Assembly (NCBI GenBank): GCA_964592235.1
Contig: CAZQCF010000004.1
Span: 62,001 to 126,000, forward strand
From: PLA3 sp964592235
GTDB taxonomy: Bacteria > Planctomycetota > Phycisphaerae > UBA1845 > UTPLA1
Length of the DNA: 64,000 nt
Direction of reading: 5' to 3'
Shown: in pieces, positions 1 to 8,576 of the stretch
Layout: every line of letters starts with the position of its first letter
How positions within the stretch are numbered: the first letter of the stretch is position 1
Program-made: the position numbers and the translations under genes
The notes under the pieces: generated by a model
The model's database searches: none
What the model was told of the DNA's origin: nothing
Seen by the model: the letters and a program-made list of their open reading frames with translations, nothing else

Positions 1-1
1 G

Positions 2-259
2 CAGGAGACGGTGAATCTCACGTTGTCCAAACACCTGCGCTACTTGCGCAAGGCGATCGCGCGGGGGAACTTCGTTGCCGTCGCGTTTCATCCGGCGATT
101 CTCGCGGAAGACCCCGAACACATGAGTCATTGGGAGGAATGGGTCCGCGCGGCCGTGCGCAGCGGTGCGGCGGTGGGTCCGCTGATGAGCGCTCTGCCCG
201 AAGCGATGCGCTTTGGCGGCGCGGCCGCGCGCCCGGCGGAAGGGGGCGGCGCGCCATGA
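2..259 (+). CDS. C-terminal fragment, probable polysaccharide deacetylase family protein
   Basis: The gene enters from the left edge; the open frame runs through base 2, and the GTG at 11 lies inside it, so I treat it as a 5'-truncated CDS. About 85 residues are visible. The segment FVAVAFHPAILAEDPEH followed by HWEEWVRAAV...GAAVGPLMSALPEA resembles the end of NodB-type polysaccharide deacetylases, where a strand ending in a His-Pro pair is followed by a helix and a 'gaxfxtlxea' ending. The catalytic Asp/His motifs would lie upstream and are not visible. The stop overlaps the plsY start (ATGA), so the two genes are probably co-translated. Family assignment is inference from the tail only. Confidence 0.5.
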   Translation, partial: QETVNLTLSKHLRYLRKAIARGNFVAVAFHPAILAEDPEHMSHWEEWVRAAVRSGAAVGPLMSALPEAMRFGGAAARPAEGGGAP

Positions 260-921
260 CAAATGTCACGATTATGGCACTGCTCTTCCTCGGCGCGCAT
301 CTCGCCGGCACGATCCCATTCGGACTCCTCGTCGCGCGGCTCAAAGGCGTCGACATCCGATCAGTCGGCAGCGGGAACGTCGGCGCGACAAACGTCGGTC
401 GCGTGCTGGGCCGCAAATGGGGCGTGCTCGTGCTCCTGCTCGACGCCGGCAAGGGCGCGGCGGCCACGATCGCTGCACGGCTGATAATGGATCGCACGGG
501 GATCGAAGGAGTGACGCAGCGCGACCTGGTCTGGCTCGGCGCAGGGTTCGCGTGCGTGCTGGGGAACATCGCACCGTTTTATCTCGGCTTTCGTGGTGGC
601 AAAGGCGTGGCCGCATCGCTCGGCGCGATCATGGGAATCTACCCCTTTCTGACCCTACCGGGCCTTGCTGTGCTGATGGTGTTTGCCGTCACCGCACGGA
701 TCAGCCGTTACGTCTCACTTGCGTCGGTCATGGCGGCGTGTTCGCTCCCGATGATTTTCGCCGCCGCCTGCCTCGTGGCGGATTGGCCCCTGGTTCAGCA
801 TTGGCCGCTCGTGTCATTAGGTGTGTTGCTTGCCATTTTCATCACCATTCGCCATCGGGCCAATCTCGCCCGAATTCGCGCTGGGACCGAGAACCGCATC
901 GGCTCTCGCACGGACCGATAA
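256..921 (+). CDS. plsY: Glycerol-3-phosphate acyltransferase PlsY
   Basis: A 221-residue integral membrane protein that transfers acyl groups from acyl-phosphate to glycerol-3-phosphate, the first step of phospholipid synthesis. Visible family motifs are GTIPFGLLVARLKGVDIR near the N-terminus with SGNVGATNVGRVLG (the conserved SGN-GATN block), then GNIAPFYLGFRGGKGVA (second conserved loop, GGKGVA). Hydrophobic segments lie around residues 4-22, 50-65, 85-105 and 130-200. I chose the ATG at 256 because it starts directly at the first membrane segment and overlaps the previous stop as ATGA; an upstream in-frame start at 130 would add an Arg/Gly-rich leader that does not look real. No plsX is visible nearby. 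Confidence 0.95.
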   Translation: MTNVTIMALLFLGAHLAGTIPFGLLVARLKGVDIRSVGSGNVGATNVGRVLGRKWGVLVLLLDAGKGAAATIAARLIMDRTGIEGVTQRDLVWLGAGFACVLGNIAPFYLGFRGGKGVAASLGAIMGIYPFLTLPGLAVLMVFAVTARISRYVSLASVMAACSLPMIFAAACLVADWPLVQHWPLVSLGVLLAIFITIRHRANLARIRAGTENRIGSRTDR

Positions 922-1382
922 GAATCGGACACGGCCCGCACGATTGCTCGAACGCATTCCCAGGTAGCGTGGACGTCTCGTCCGCATCTTCGACGCGCGC
1001 TAACTATCGGAGCAGCCCATCGGTCGATTCCTCGCCGCTCCACTTGATCGACGCCTGGGAGCTTCGTAGACTCGATTGCCTGCGGTGCAGTGTGTAACCC
1101 TCCTCGCCCCGAAGCGGACTTTGCGCCGAATGAACCCGCGCGCGTTCAGGCCAACTCGGCAGGGTGATTCTCGCCGGCGGGGGGTCAAGTCCGGATTCTC
1201 GCAGTCCGATCAGACCAACCAAACCTGGTAGGTGGTGGATATACGTTATCAGGCGTTGTCCGGCCGACTTTTCACTGGTTCCGGCGCGCTTGTAAATAAT
1301 CACCCGCGTATCAATCCACGATACGTGAAGAGGGGAATCGGCCTTCTCGCCGGCCGCCGACCCGCCTGACGGAGAGAAGTCC
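922..1382. other. Intergenic stretch, no gene recognised
   Basis: About 460 bases between plsY and the repeat lipoprotein. No open frame here has a convincing protein, and I see no tRNA or known RNA fold. A possible promoter lies at 1269-1298 and a good ribosome-binding site (GGAG) lies 8 bases before the ATG at 1383. The AT-rich patch around 1290-1310 stands out against the GC-rich background. Confidence 0.5.
1269..1298 (+). promoter_or_regulatory. Possible sigma70-type promoter of the repeat lipoprotein
   Basis: TTTTCA at 1269-1274 and TAAATA at 1293-1298 with an 18-base spacer, in the only AT-rich patch of the gap, 85 bases upstream of the ATG at 1383. Both boxes are imperfect matches, so this is a weak prediction. 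Confidence 0.25.
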
Positions 1383-4223
1383 ATGGTGTCCAAGCTGCGC
1401 GTGTCACGATCGTTCCGTTCCTGCGTCGCGTTCCTGTTCCTTGCGACCGCCGGTCTTGCCGGCTGCGCCACCTTGGGCGGCATTCTGCCGTTCGGGGTTA
1501 TCACCGCGGTGCAACTCTTCGATGAACCCAATTACACCATGGCATTGAGCGTCGACTCGGCGGTAACGAATCCGAGCGCGGTCTCAAAGGTGAACTGGGT
1601 ATTTGGGGATGGAAGCGGCTTTGTCGCCGGCGCGCCAGGCCGCACGACGATCACCTATAAGTATGCCGCGCCGGGCACGTACAACGTCACGGCGTACATC
1701 TTCGGCACCGATGGCAACATCGCGACGACCTTGAACAACGACATCACGGTTCTGCCGGGTGACGGCGTCAATCCGCCGGTCGGCGATCTGCCCGGACTCA
1801 TCTCGGCCGCCAACCCGGCCGACGGCGCGGAGAACATCAATGTGCGAGTGGTGCTGACCTGGACCGGCGGCACCAACTCGGACAGCAACGACGTCTACCT
1901 GGGTACGGACGAAGACGCCGTAGAAGCCGCGAACGACGGAACGGCTGGGATCTTCCAGGGCAATCAGGAAGCGAACTCCTTCGACCCGGAAGGCGAAGAC
2001 GGCCATCTCCTGCCCGATACGGAGTACTTCTGGCGCATCGACACGGTCAATACCGTCGGCATCACCAAGGGCGTGGTGCGAAGTTTCCGCACCGCCAAGG
2101 CGCCGGAAAAAGCCAAGACGCCGACTCCGGCGAACAACTCGGTCTCGGCCCGCGCGGACCAGGTACTATCGTGGGTCGCCGGGCTTCGAGCGACCAGCCA
2201 TGATGTGTATTTCGGGAAGAACCTGATGGACGTGACGGATGCGACGCCCGAGACGGAGAACATCTTCATCGGCAATCAGGGCGGGACGTCGTTTAACCCG
2301 TCCGACGAGGACGCCGACATCGACGGCGAACTGCTCCCGGCCACGACGTACTTCTGGCGCGTAGACGAGATCGGAATCGGCGGCATCACGAAGGGTGATG
2401 TGTGGGCATTCACGACGCGGCCTGCGCCGCCGCCGATCACCACTCCGAACCCGGCCGATATGGCGATCGATGTCAGCGTCGAGCAAGTCTTGAGCTGGAA
2501 TGCGCCGGGCAGCGTCGAGAACTACGACGTGTACTTCGGGTTTGACGCCGCCGATGTCGCCGATGCGACACGCGAGAGCCCCGAATTCATGGGGAACCAG
2601 ACGAACAAGCTCTTCGATCCCGGCACGTTGATCTCGAGCTTCACCTATTTCTGGCGCGTGGACACGCGCGGCCCGGGCGGCACCAGCCACGGCGCGGTGC
2701 TGACCTTCACAACGGCCGAAGCGCCGGCCCAGGTCGTCGCTCCGTTCACACCCGCCAACAACGCCCAGAACCAGAGCATCGATCAGATCCTGGAATGGAC
2801 GGCCGGCGTCGGCGGCGACGTCGATGAATTCGAAGTGTACTTCAGCAACGTCGAATCGCAGGTCGTCAACGCGGCTCCCGCGGCGCAGGTCGCCGTGCTG
2901 GACGTCGCGCAGACCATGTTCGATCTGCCCAATCTCCTGCAACCCGCGACGATCTACTACTGGCGCGTGGATACGCGCGGACCCGGCGGCCGGACTACCG
3001 GCCCGCTCCTGCGGTTCACCACGGGCGCGCTGGCCGGACTCGCCACGAACCCTAATCCGTTGAACAACGCGATCGAGGTCGCGCCCGATGCGGTGCTCTC
3101 GTGGACGGCCGGGGTCGGCTCGACGTCGAGCGACATTTACTTCGGGACCAACCAGTCGGCCGTGAACAACGCCACCAATTCCGACGCCGAGTTCCGCGGG
3201 AACACGGCGGGGACGACGTTTGATCCCTTCGGGGCATCGCCGATGGCAGCGAACACAACGTACTTCTGGCGAATTGACTCGCGCAGCACCGGTGGTCCGA
3301 ACAAGGGCACAATTTGGCAGTTCAAGACCGGGCCGGGCCGCGCGACCAACCCCTCGCCGGCGCACCTGGCGACGGGCATCAACCTCAACCCGACGTTGAT
3401 GTGGACCGCCGGCCTTGGCGCGGACAGCCACAATGTTTACTTCGGCGACGACGAGACCGCAGTCACCAATGCAAACACGCTTAGTCCGGAGTTCCGGGGC
3501 AATCAGTCCGGCACATCATTCAACCCCGGCACGCTTACCACGGTAACGCAACACTTCTGGCGCATCGACGAAGTTGCGGCCAACGGCGACACCACGAAAG
3601 GACTGGTCTGGCGATTCACGACCGAACTGCCAAAGGTGACAAACCCCGATCCATCGAACCTGGCAACGGGCGTGTTGCTCGACGCGATTCTCTCGTGGAC
3701 TGCCGCGGCCGGCGCGAGTTCGTACGACGTGTTCTTCGGCACGAGCCTTGCGGCGGTCTCGAACGCCACGACGTCCGATCCCGAGTTCCAGGGCAATCAG
3801 GCCACCACGCTGTTTGACCCGCCGGGCTTGATGACGGCCAATACGCAGTTCTTCTGGCGCGTGGACACACTGGGCGGCATGACGTCGACCAAGGGCGATG
3901 TCTGGCGCTTCACCACGCTGGCCCCGCCGGCGCAGGTCAGCGCGCCGAATCCGCTCAACGGTGCGACGAATGTCGCGATTACCGCGACGCTCATGTGGGC
4001 TTCGGCGAGCAATGCGACCAGCTACGACGTGTTCTTCGGAACGAGCCAGATGGCCGTACAAAACGCCACGACGGCCGATCCCGAGTTCCAGGGCAACCAG
4101 CCCGGCACCAGCTTCACGCCGGCAGGCCTCGTGAACAACACGCAGTACTTCTGGCGCATCGATTCGAAGAACACGGCCGGGACGACCACCGGGACGGTGT
4201 TCAGCTTCACGACGGTGCCGTAG
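1383..4223 (+). CDS. Lipoprotein with a PKD-like domain and eight fibronectin/Ig-like repeats
   Basis: A 946-residue predicted lipoprotein. The signal peptide ends in lipobox LAGC with Cys28. A PKD-like domain follows (about 44-125, VNWVFGDGSG, core YKYAAPGTYNVT). From about residue 141 to the end there are eight tandem repeats of 90-105 residues. Each has the plan NP(A/S)xxAxxV, LSWTAG, DVYFGT, a variable loop, FxGNQ, a TxYFWRID strand, and a GDVWxFTT end. This repeat type is common in planctomycete surface proteins and probably forms Ig-like folds. Start: GGAG 8 bases before the ATG. The end of repeat 8 and the downstream terminator are duplicated exactly at 8337-8517. The function is unknown; a cell-surface scaffold or adhesin is an inference. 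Confidence 0.85.
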   Translation: MVSKLRVSRSFRSCVAFLFLATAGLAGCATLGGILPFGVITAVQLFDEPNYTMALSVDSAVTNPSAVSKVNWVFGDGSGFVAGAPGRTTITYKYAAPGTYNVTAYIFGTDGNIATTLNNDITVLPGDGVNPPVGDLPGLISAANPADGAENINVRVVLTWTGGTNSDSNDVYLGTDEDAVEAANDGTAGIFQGNQEANSFDPEGEDGHLLPDTEYFWRIDTVNTVGITKGVVRSFRTAKAPEKAKTPTPANNSVSARADQVLSWVAGLRATSHDVYFGKNLMDVTDATPETENIFIGNQGGTSFNPSDEDADIDGELLPATTYFWRVDEIGIGGITKGDVWAFTTRPAPPPITTPNPADMAIDVSVEQVLSWNAPGSVENYDVYFGFDAADVADATRESPEFMGNQTNKLFDPGTLISSFTYFWRVDTRGPGGTSHGAVLTFTTAEAPAQVVAPFTPANNAQNQSIDQILEWTAGVGGDVDEFEVYFSNVESQVVNAAPAAQVAVLDVAQTMFDLPNLLQPATIYYWRVDTRGPGGRTTGPLLRFTTGALAGLATNPNPLNNAIEVAPDAVLSWTAGVGSTSSDIYFGTNQSAVNNATNSDAEFRGNTAGTTFDPFGASPMAANTTYFWRIDSRSTGGPNKGTIWQFKTGPGRATNPSPAHLATGINLNPTLMWTAGLGADSHNVYFGDDETAVTNANTLSPEFRGNQSGTSFNPGTLTTVTQHFWRIDEVAANGDTTKGLVWRFTTELPKVTNPDPSNLATGVLLDAILSWTAAAGASSYDVFFGTSLAAVSNATTSDPEFQGNQATTLFDPPGLMTANTQFFWRVDTLGGMTSTKGDVWRFTTLAPPAQVSAPNPLNGATNVAITATLMWASASNATSYDVFFGTSQMAVQNATTADPEFQGNQPGTSFTPAGLVNNTQYFWRIDSKNTAGTTTGTVFSFTTVP

Positions 4224-4305
4224 TGGGAGAACAACGCGGGCGTCGCACCCGCACGGCAGAAACGTTGACGCACAAAAAAGCCCCAGGCACTTGCCTGGGG
4301 CTTTT
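4125..4305 (+). repeat. 181-bp direct repeat, copy 1 (3' end of lipoprotein gene plus terminator)
   Basis: Identical base for base to 8337-8517 (offset 4212). It covers the last 32 codons of the eight-repeat lipoprotein, its stop codon and the intrinsic terminator. Weaker similarity continues upstream on the left side (about 4088-4124 versus 8300-8336). Confidence 0.95.
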
Positions 4306-4309
4306 TTTT
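4274..4309 (+). terminator. Strong intrinsic terminator after the repeat lipoprotein
   Basis: A perfect hairpin (GCCCCAGGCA / TGCCTGGGGC with a CT-centred loop) is preceded by six A and followed by eight T, so it would terminate well and has A/T tracts on both sides. The same hairpin occurs at 8484-8517 inside the duplicated segment. Confidence 0.9.
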
Positions 4310-4312
4310 GGT

Positions 4313-4573
4313 TCATAGCGCATTTCCACGATGTCGCCAACCCCGGCGCGGCCTGATGCGACGAATCGATGATGGATGCCAGCGCGAACGAACGCCAGGG
4401 TGCATCCACGAATCGGCGGGTTCCTTGAGAGGAAAATGCCGATGGCCCGGCAGGAATCCGAAGGCCATGATCGCTCTCTCTGCCTTGCTAAGCGGTCAGG
4501 GCAGCGCCAGAGATTTGGTGATCGCGGACAATTTCGCACCACGCCACAGGGAGCTCTACGGAGCACCGATTGA
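4313..4573. other. Intergenic stretch upstream of the sigma54 promoter
   Basis: About 260 bases between the terminator and the -24 element. No gene is recognised. If the promoter at 4574-4590 is real, activator binding sites should lie here, but I could not identify a clear inverted repeat. Confidence 0.4.
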
Positions 4574-4590
4574 TTGGCACATGGATTGCT
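4574..4590 (+). promoter_or_regulatory. Sigma54 (RpoN) -24/-12 promoter
   Basis: TTGGCACATGGATTGCT matches the RpoN consensus: GG at 4576-4577 and GC at 4588-4589 are separated by exactly 10 bases, with the TGGCAC and TTGCT boxes intact. It lies 120 bases upstream of the beta-propeller dockerin gene on the same strand, after the previous gene's terminator. It resembles the site at 40512-40527, down to the AAA after the -12 box. Confidence 0.75.
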
Positions 4591-4709
4591 AAACCCGGTA
4601 TCGGTTGGGGGTGAGCCGAAAGACCCGCGCGCGACGTGAGTGCGCGGTCTTGGCGGCTCTTGATCGCGGCGCGGCTGTCCGCGTCATCGAGAAAACAGGA
4701 AGGAACGCC

Positions 4710-6986
4710 ATGAATGCGAAAACGCTCGGACCGGCTTTTGTCCTACCGATCCTGTTCCTCGTGGTGACCGCCGTTGGAGACGCCCCGCAGTACGAATGGC
4801 GATACTATCGCCTTGGTAACACCGGGATCCAGGGCGATTACTGCGACGCCATCTGGATCGGGCCGGACGACGACCCATGGATCGGCGGGTACGACCCTGC
4901 TTTTGAAGAGGGCGGGCTCGCGAAGTTTGTTCAGCTTGAGAATCGCTGGGTCAACATTTCCAACGTCGATTACCCCGAAATCGGTCACCCCGATGCCACC
5001 GGCACGACACGGGTTCGCGATATCGTGCAGGACGCACAAGGGAATCTCTGGATGGGCACGGGGCGCGGCGTCCTGCGATTCAATCCAACAATCGGCCCCT
5101 CGTCGCTGAAGCGCTGGGGCGCCGACAACTCGCCCTGGCCCGGCGGATGGGTTACAAACGTCGAGATCGCTCCCGATGGGACGATTTGGGCCAGCGGCTA
5201 CAGCACGGCGTGGGGTGGCGGCGGGCTGATGCGTTTCAATCCCGCCACGAACACATGGACATTCCTCGGCTCCGGATTCCAGGAACGGATTGCGATTCAG
5301 CCCAAGCCAGCCGGCGGATACTATGTATGGTCCGCCGATCGCGGCGGGTCCATCGCCGAAACGATGCGCTATGACAGCATCTCGCAGGCATGGACCACCC
5401 TTCCTTCGATCCCAGGCAATCCTCGTAACCTCCCGGGCCACGCCTGCGTCGATGCAGCCGGAAACATGTGGATCATGCGCGTACTGGCCAATGGCTTCGA
5501 CGCCGAACTCGATTGCCTTCGCCCGAACGGGACCTGGGTCGGCGTGCCCCCCAGCCCGAGCGGAGGAGGCTTTGCCCTTCGCGCCATTGGGAATCTCCAG
5601 GCACTCACGGACGGCAACGGAGAAGTCTGGCGATTCAACGGCACATCGTGGCAGGGCCTTGGCAACTGGGGCAATATCAACTGGACCTACGATCTCGGGA
5701 TCGACAGCACGGGCGCCGTTTGGGCCTGCGGCGTCGGCGGGGCCGCCAAGCGCGATCCCGTCACCGGACTATGGCAGCGTTACCGAGTCACCAACACCTG
5801 CCAATTCGACAACTTCAATAACGACCTCTTTGTCAACCAATCAACGGGTAGCGTCTGGGCCTGCGCGAACGCTGGGTCGGGTGTCGGCGGCATGGTTCAC
5901 TACGACGGCACGACTTGGACCGGCTATAACCAACTGACTTACGGCTTAGGATTCGAATGGCCCTTCCCCACGGACAACTCGCAGGCGGTCTATCAGCGGC
6001 CTTCCAGCGGCGCGGTTGTCGTCAACCCAACCTTTAATGGATCGTCCCAACTCAAGGGCGCTACCTGGACCAACCTTCCAGGCGGATCAAGCGACGTGGT
6101 CCAATACGTCGAAGATTCCATCGGACGACTCTGGCAGCTCGGTGAATACTTCAGCCTTTCCTACTGGACCGGCTCTGCCTGGAACAACGTCGGCATCGCT
6201 GCGTGGGGTTCGCAGCTCCGCGCAGATCCCGATCGACCCGGCACCATTTGGGCCCACGCGGGTTACGAAGTCGTTCGCACCGACGGCGTCTATCGCTTCT
6301 CGCGCACCATCGATGACTTCGCGGAACTGACAAGCCAAAGTGACACCATCTGGGGAATGGCGGTGGACCGAAACGGCATCGCGTGGCTCGGATGCAGCGT
6401 CATGCTCGGCGCGGGCGGCTCGGGCGGCGGACTCATCCGTCTTGATGCCAACTCGGGGGCATACACGATGATGAAGTTTGAAGACGGCTGGCCGCTTCCG
6501 GGGCACTACGTCACTCCATGGGTCGTCACGCCCGACGGACGTGTCTGGATGACTTACACAGAGGCGCACCAGTCATTCGAGAGCGGTGGACTCTGCTGGT
6601 ACGACCCCACCTCCGGTGCGGTCGGCACTTTCCCCGGCCCGGTCCCGAGCGGCGCGCCGCAATGGGGCGGTCTTCCGCACGCGCAAATCTACGACGTCGA
6701 GGTGCGCTCCATCCCGAATGGCTACGAGCTTTGGATGGGATGCCCTAGCCGCGGCATCGCGGTACTCACCGTACTCAACACCGTGCCGCTCACCGGCGAC
6801 ATGAATTGCGACGGATTCGTCAACGTCGGCGATGTTTCGCCGTTCGCTCAAGCGTTGATCGACCCCATTGGATACTCGGCTGCCTTTCCAGCATGTGATC
6901 TGCTCCGTGCGGATGGGAACGGCGACGGACAAGCCAATGGACTCGACATAGGGCCGTTCATCGTGCTGCTAACGGAGGCGCCCTAG
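4710..6986 (+). CDS. Exported beta-propeller protein with C-terminal dockerin
   Basis: A 758-residue secreted protein. The signal peptide (MNAKTLGPAFVLPILFLVV) ends near residue 22. Residues about 30-690 contain Trp/Gly-rich repeats such as DAQGNLWMGTGRGVLRF, APDGTIWASG, DSTGAVWACG, DRNGIAWLG and TPDGRVWMTY, the 'D-G-x-hW-hG' pattern of regulator-type or vgb-like beta-propellers. The last 60 residues form a dockerin of two EF-hand loops (DMNCDGFVNVGDV and DGNGDGQANGLDI) separated by ALIDPIGYSAAFPACD. Start: ATG at 4710 with AGGAAGGA just upstream; the longer in-frame GTG at 4605 lacks a signal peptide. Expressed from the sigma54 site at 4574. Its target and substrate are unknown. Confidence 0.85.
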   Translation: MNAKTLGPAFVLPILFLVVTAVGDAPQYEWRYYRLGNTGIQGDYCDAIWIGPDDDPWIGGYDPAFEEGGLAKFVQLENRWVNISNVDYPEIGHPDATGTTRVRDIVQDAQGNLWMGTGRGVLRFNPTIGPSSLKRWGADNSPWPGGWVTNVEIAPDGTIWASGYSTAWGGGGLMRFNPATNTWTFLGSGFQERIAIQPKPAGGYYVWSADRGGSIAETMRYDSISQAWTTLPSIPGNPRNLPGHACVDAAGNMWIMRVLANGFDAELDCLRPNGTWVGVPPSPSGGGFALRAIGNLQALTDGNGEVWRFNGTSWQGLGNWGNINWTYDLGIDSTGAVWACGVGGAAKRDPVTGLWQRYRVTNTCQFDNFNNDLFVNQSTGSVWACANAGSGVGGMVHYDGTTWTGYNQLTYGLGFEWPFPTDNSQAVYQRPSSGAVVVNPTFNGSSQLKGATWTNLPGGSSDVVQYVEDSIGRLWQLGEYFSLSYWTGSAWNNVGIAAWGSQLRADPDRPGTIWAHAGYEVVRTDGVYRFSRTIDDFAELTSQSDTIWGMAVDRNGIAWLGCSVMLGAGGSGGGLIRLDANSGAYTMMKFEDGWPLPGHYVTPWVVTPDGRVWMTYTEAHQSFESGGLCWYDPTSGAVGTFPGPVPSGAPQWGGLPHAQIYDVEVRSIPNGYELWMGCPSRGIAVLTVLNTVPLTGDMNCDGFVNVGDVSPFAQALIDPIGYSAAFPACDLLRADGNGDGQANGLDIGPFIVLLTEAP

Positions 6987-7058
6987 GACCCAATGGAAAC
7001 CAGGAGCGGGGGTCCGCCTTGGAACCGCCCGCCCGCAACCGGCTTGGAGGTCTTCATC

Positions 7059-8246
7059 ATGGAAAAGAGTACCATGCGGTGGATCGGTCTCATCTGCATC
7101 ACGGTCGCAAGCTCATGGGCACCCGTTAGGGCTGAAGTTCCGACCTATCAGGTTGAGTTTCTCGGTGCCGGCACGAACGGCACAGGGATGAACGAGCTAG
7201 GGGTTGTCTGCGGCAATGTTCCGACAGAAGGCTCGGTTCAGCGGGCCGCGGTGTGGCATGTCGGACAGCCGTTCGAGCTTCTGCCGCTGCCGGCCGGAAT
7301 GACGACTTCTCGGGCCTGGGACATCAACGACGCCGGCGTGATCGTCGGCGATGTCGGCTCCTCCGTGACCGCCGCCGTGTGGCGACCGACAGCCACGGGA
7401 TACGAGGTGGAAGTGCTCGGCGGACTACCGGGCGATCCCAGCAGCATCGCCTGGGCGATCAACAACGTAGGCGATATCATCGGCGCGTCCGGATTCTGGT
7501 ACTGGAACCCCGATCACCCCATCCTCTACACCGAGTCGGGCCCGACGCCGCTGGCGTACTATGCTTCCGACATCAACGACCAGCGTGTGATTGTCTCCGG
7601 CCCGCGGCTGATCGATCTCGACACCGGCGTCGTGACGAATATTCCCTTGCCTCCCGGAAACTGGAATGGCTTCGTCAGCGCAGCGATCAACAACAACAAC
7701 GACTTCTGCGGCTACATCCTTGGCTGGTCGGGCTGCAGCACGTTCCCCTTGCGCTACCGCCAGGGCGTCGGCTGGGAGTTCCTCGGCGGCTGCGCCACGA
7801 CGACCAGCGCCACCGCCATCAACGACCGCGGTGATGCGCTAAGCTACTACTACATGACAACAGCCGGCGTGACCTTCGTCTCGGAAGGCTACTTCGGACT
7901 CGGCAGCTTGATCGATCCGTCCGCCGGCGAATACTACATCCAGTACGGCGGCGCGAACGCGATCAACAACTCCCGTCAAATCGTTGCAGGCGCGCGCCAG
8001 GGCTTCAATGGCCCGATCGGTGCCATTCGTATGACGCCAATCGTACCCGTCATGCTGGGCGACCTTGATTGCGACGGCGAGGTGACTCCGTTGGATATCG
8101 AGCCATTCGTGCTGGCGCTGATCGACTCCTCTGGATACGCGGCTGCATTTCCTGCGTGCGATCGGCTCCGTGCGGACGGAAACGGCGACGTCGCGGTCGA
8201 CGGCCTCGACATCGCGCCCTTCGTGCGCCAGTTGAGTGGAATCTGA
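7059..8246 (+). CDS. Exported HAF-repeat protein with C-terminal dockerin
   Basis: A 395-residue secreted protein with a signal peptide (MEKSTMRWIGLICITVASSW, cleavage near APVRAE). The body holds at least six HAF-type extracellular repeats built on 'A-x-x-IN-(D/N)-x-G-x-hhG': AWDINDAGVIVGDV, AWAINNVGDIIGAS, ASDINDQRVIVSG, SAAINNNNDFCGYI, ATAINDRGDALSY and ANAINNSRQIVAGA. The tail is a dockerin with loops DLDCDGEVTPLDI and DGNGDVAVDGLDI, closely matching the upstream gene's tail. Start: ATG at 7059 with TTGGAGG 8 bases before it. It follows the previous gene by about 70 bases and may share its transcript. The frame continues after the TGA into a copied piece of the 1383 lipoprotein (see 8271). 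Confidence 0.85.
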   Translation: MEKSTMRWIGLICITVASSWAPVRAEVPTYQVEFLGAGTNGTGMNELGVVCGNVPTEGSVQRAAVWHVGQPFELLPLPAGMTTSRAWDINDAGVIVGDVGSSVTAAVWRPTATGYEVEVLGGLPGDPSSIAWAINNVGDIIGASGFWYWNPDHPILYTESGPTPLAYYASDINDQRVIVSGPRLIDLDTGVVTNIPLPPGNWNGFVSAAINNNNDFCGYILGWSGCSTFPLRYRQGVGWEFLGGCATTTSATAINDRGDALSYYYMTTAGVTFVSEGYFGLGSLIDPSAGEYYIQYGGANAINNSRQIVAGARQGFNGPIGAIRMTPIVPVMLGDLDCDGEVTPLDIEPFVLALIDSSGYAAAFPACDRLRADGNGDVAVDGLDIAPFVRQLSGI

Positions 8247-8270
8247 ACGGGCGCCTCGAGAGGGAGCCGC

Positions 8271-8435
8271 GTGAATGCAAGGTCCGGCGAACTTCTCCTC
8301 CAAGGCAGCCAACCGGGCGCGGAGCGCTCGCCGGCGGGCCTCGTGAACAACACGCAGTACTTCTGGCGCATCGATTCGAAGAACACGGCCGGGACGACCA
8401 CCGGGACGGTGTTCAGCTTCACGACGGTGCCGTAG
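8271..8435 (+). pseudogene. In-frame fragment of the eight-repeat lipoprotein C-terminus
   Basis: Starting at GTG 8271, 54 codons read LLQGSQPGAERSPAGLVNN and then the exact last 30-odd residues of the 1383 lipoprotein (NTQYFWRIDSKNTAGTTTG to TTVP), followed by the same stop codon. The part before 8337 is recognisable but diverged (EFQGNQPGTSFTPAGL in the parent). The frame is the same as that of the preceding dockerin gene, with only its TGA at 8244 and 8 further codons between. No convincing ribosome-binding site. Probably a duplicated remnant; readthrough of the TGA would fuse it to the dockerin protein. Confidence 0.6.
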
Positions 8436-8517
8436 TGGGAGAACAACGCGGGCGTCGCACCCGCACGGCAGAAACGTTGACGCACAAAAAAGCCCCAGGC
8501 ACTTGCCTGGGGCTTTT
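8337..8517 (+). repeat. 181-bp direct repeat, copy 2
   Basis: Exact copy of 4125-4305, lying downstream of the second dockerin gene. It brings in both the C-terminal codons of the lipoprotein gene and its terminator. The matches end at 8336 (G versus A) and at 8518 (C versus T). Confidence 0.95.
8484..8517 (+). terminator. Intrinsic terminator, duplicated copy
   Basis: Same ten-base GC-rich stem and A tract as the terminator at 4274, but the downstream T tract is only four bases before it turns into CGTTG. It would end transcription of the HAF-repeat gene. Confidence 0.8.
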
Positions 8518-8576
8518 CGTTGATGCTCGGAATATGCCTGTCTGACTATTTTTAGTGGTCGAGCCGATCAAGCATC

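Noticed and set aside
1004..1531. Minus-strand frame spanning the gap before the lipoprotein
   Set aside because: It overlaps the lipoprotein signal peptide and start region and has no recognisable protein.
2166..3431. Long open frame on the minus strand inside the repeat lipoprotein
   Set aside because: It lies antisense to a well-supported gene, is Arg/Val-rich as expected from the complementary GC-rich codons, and has no recognisable domain.
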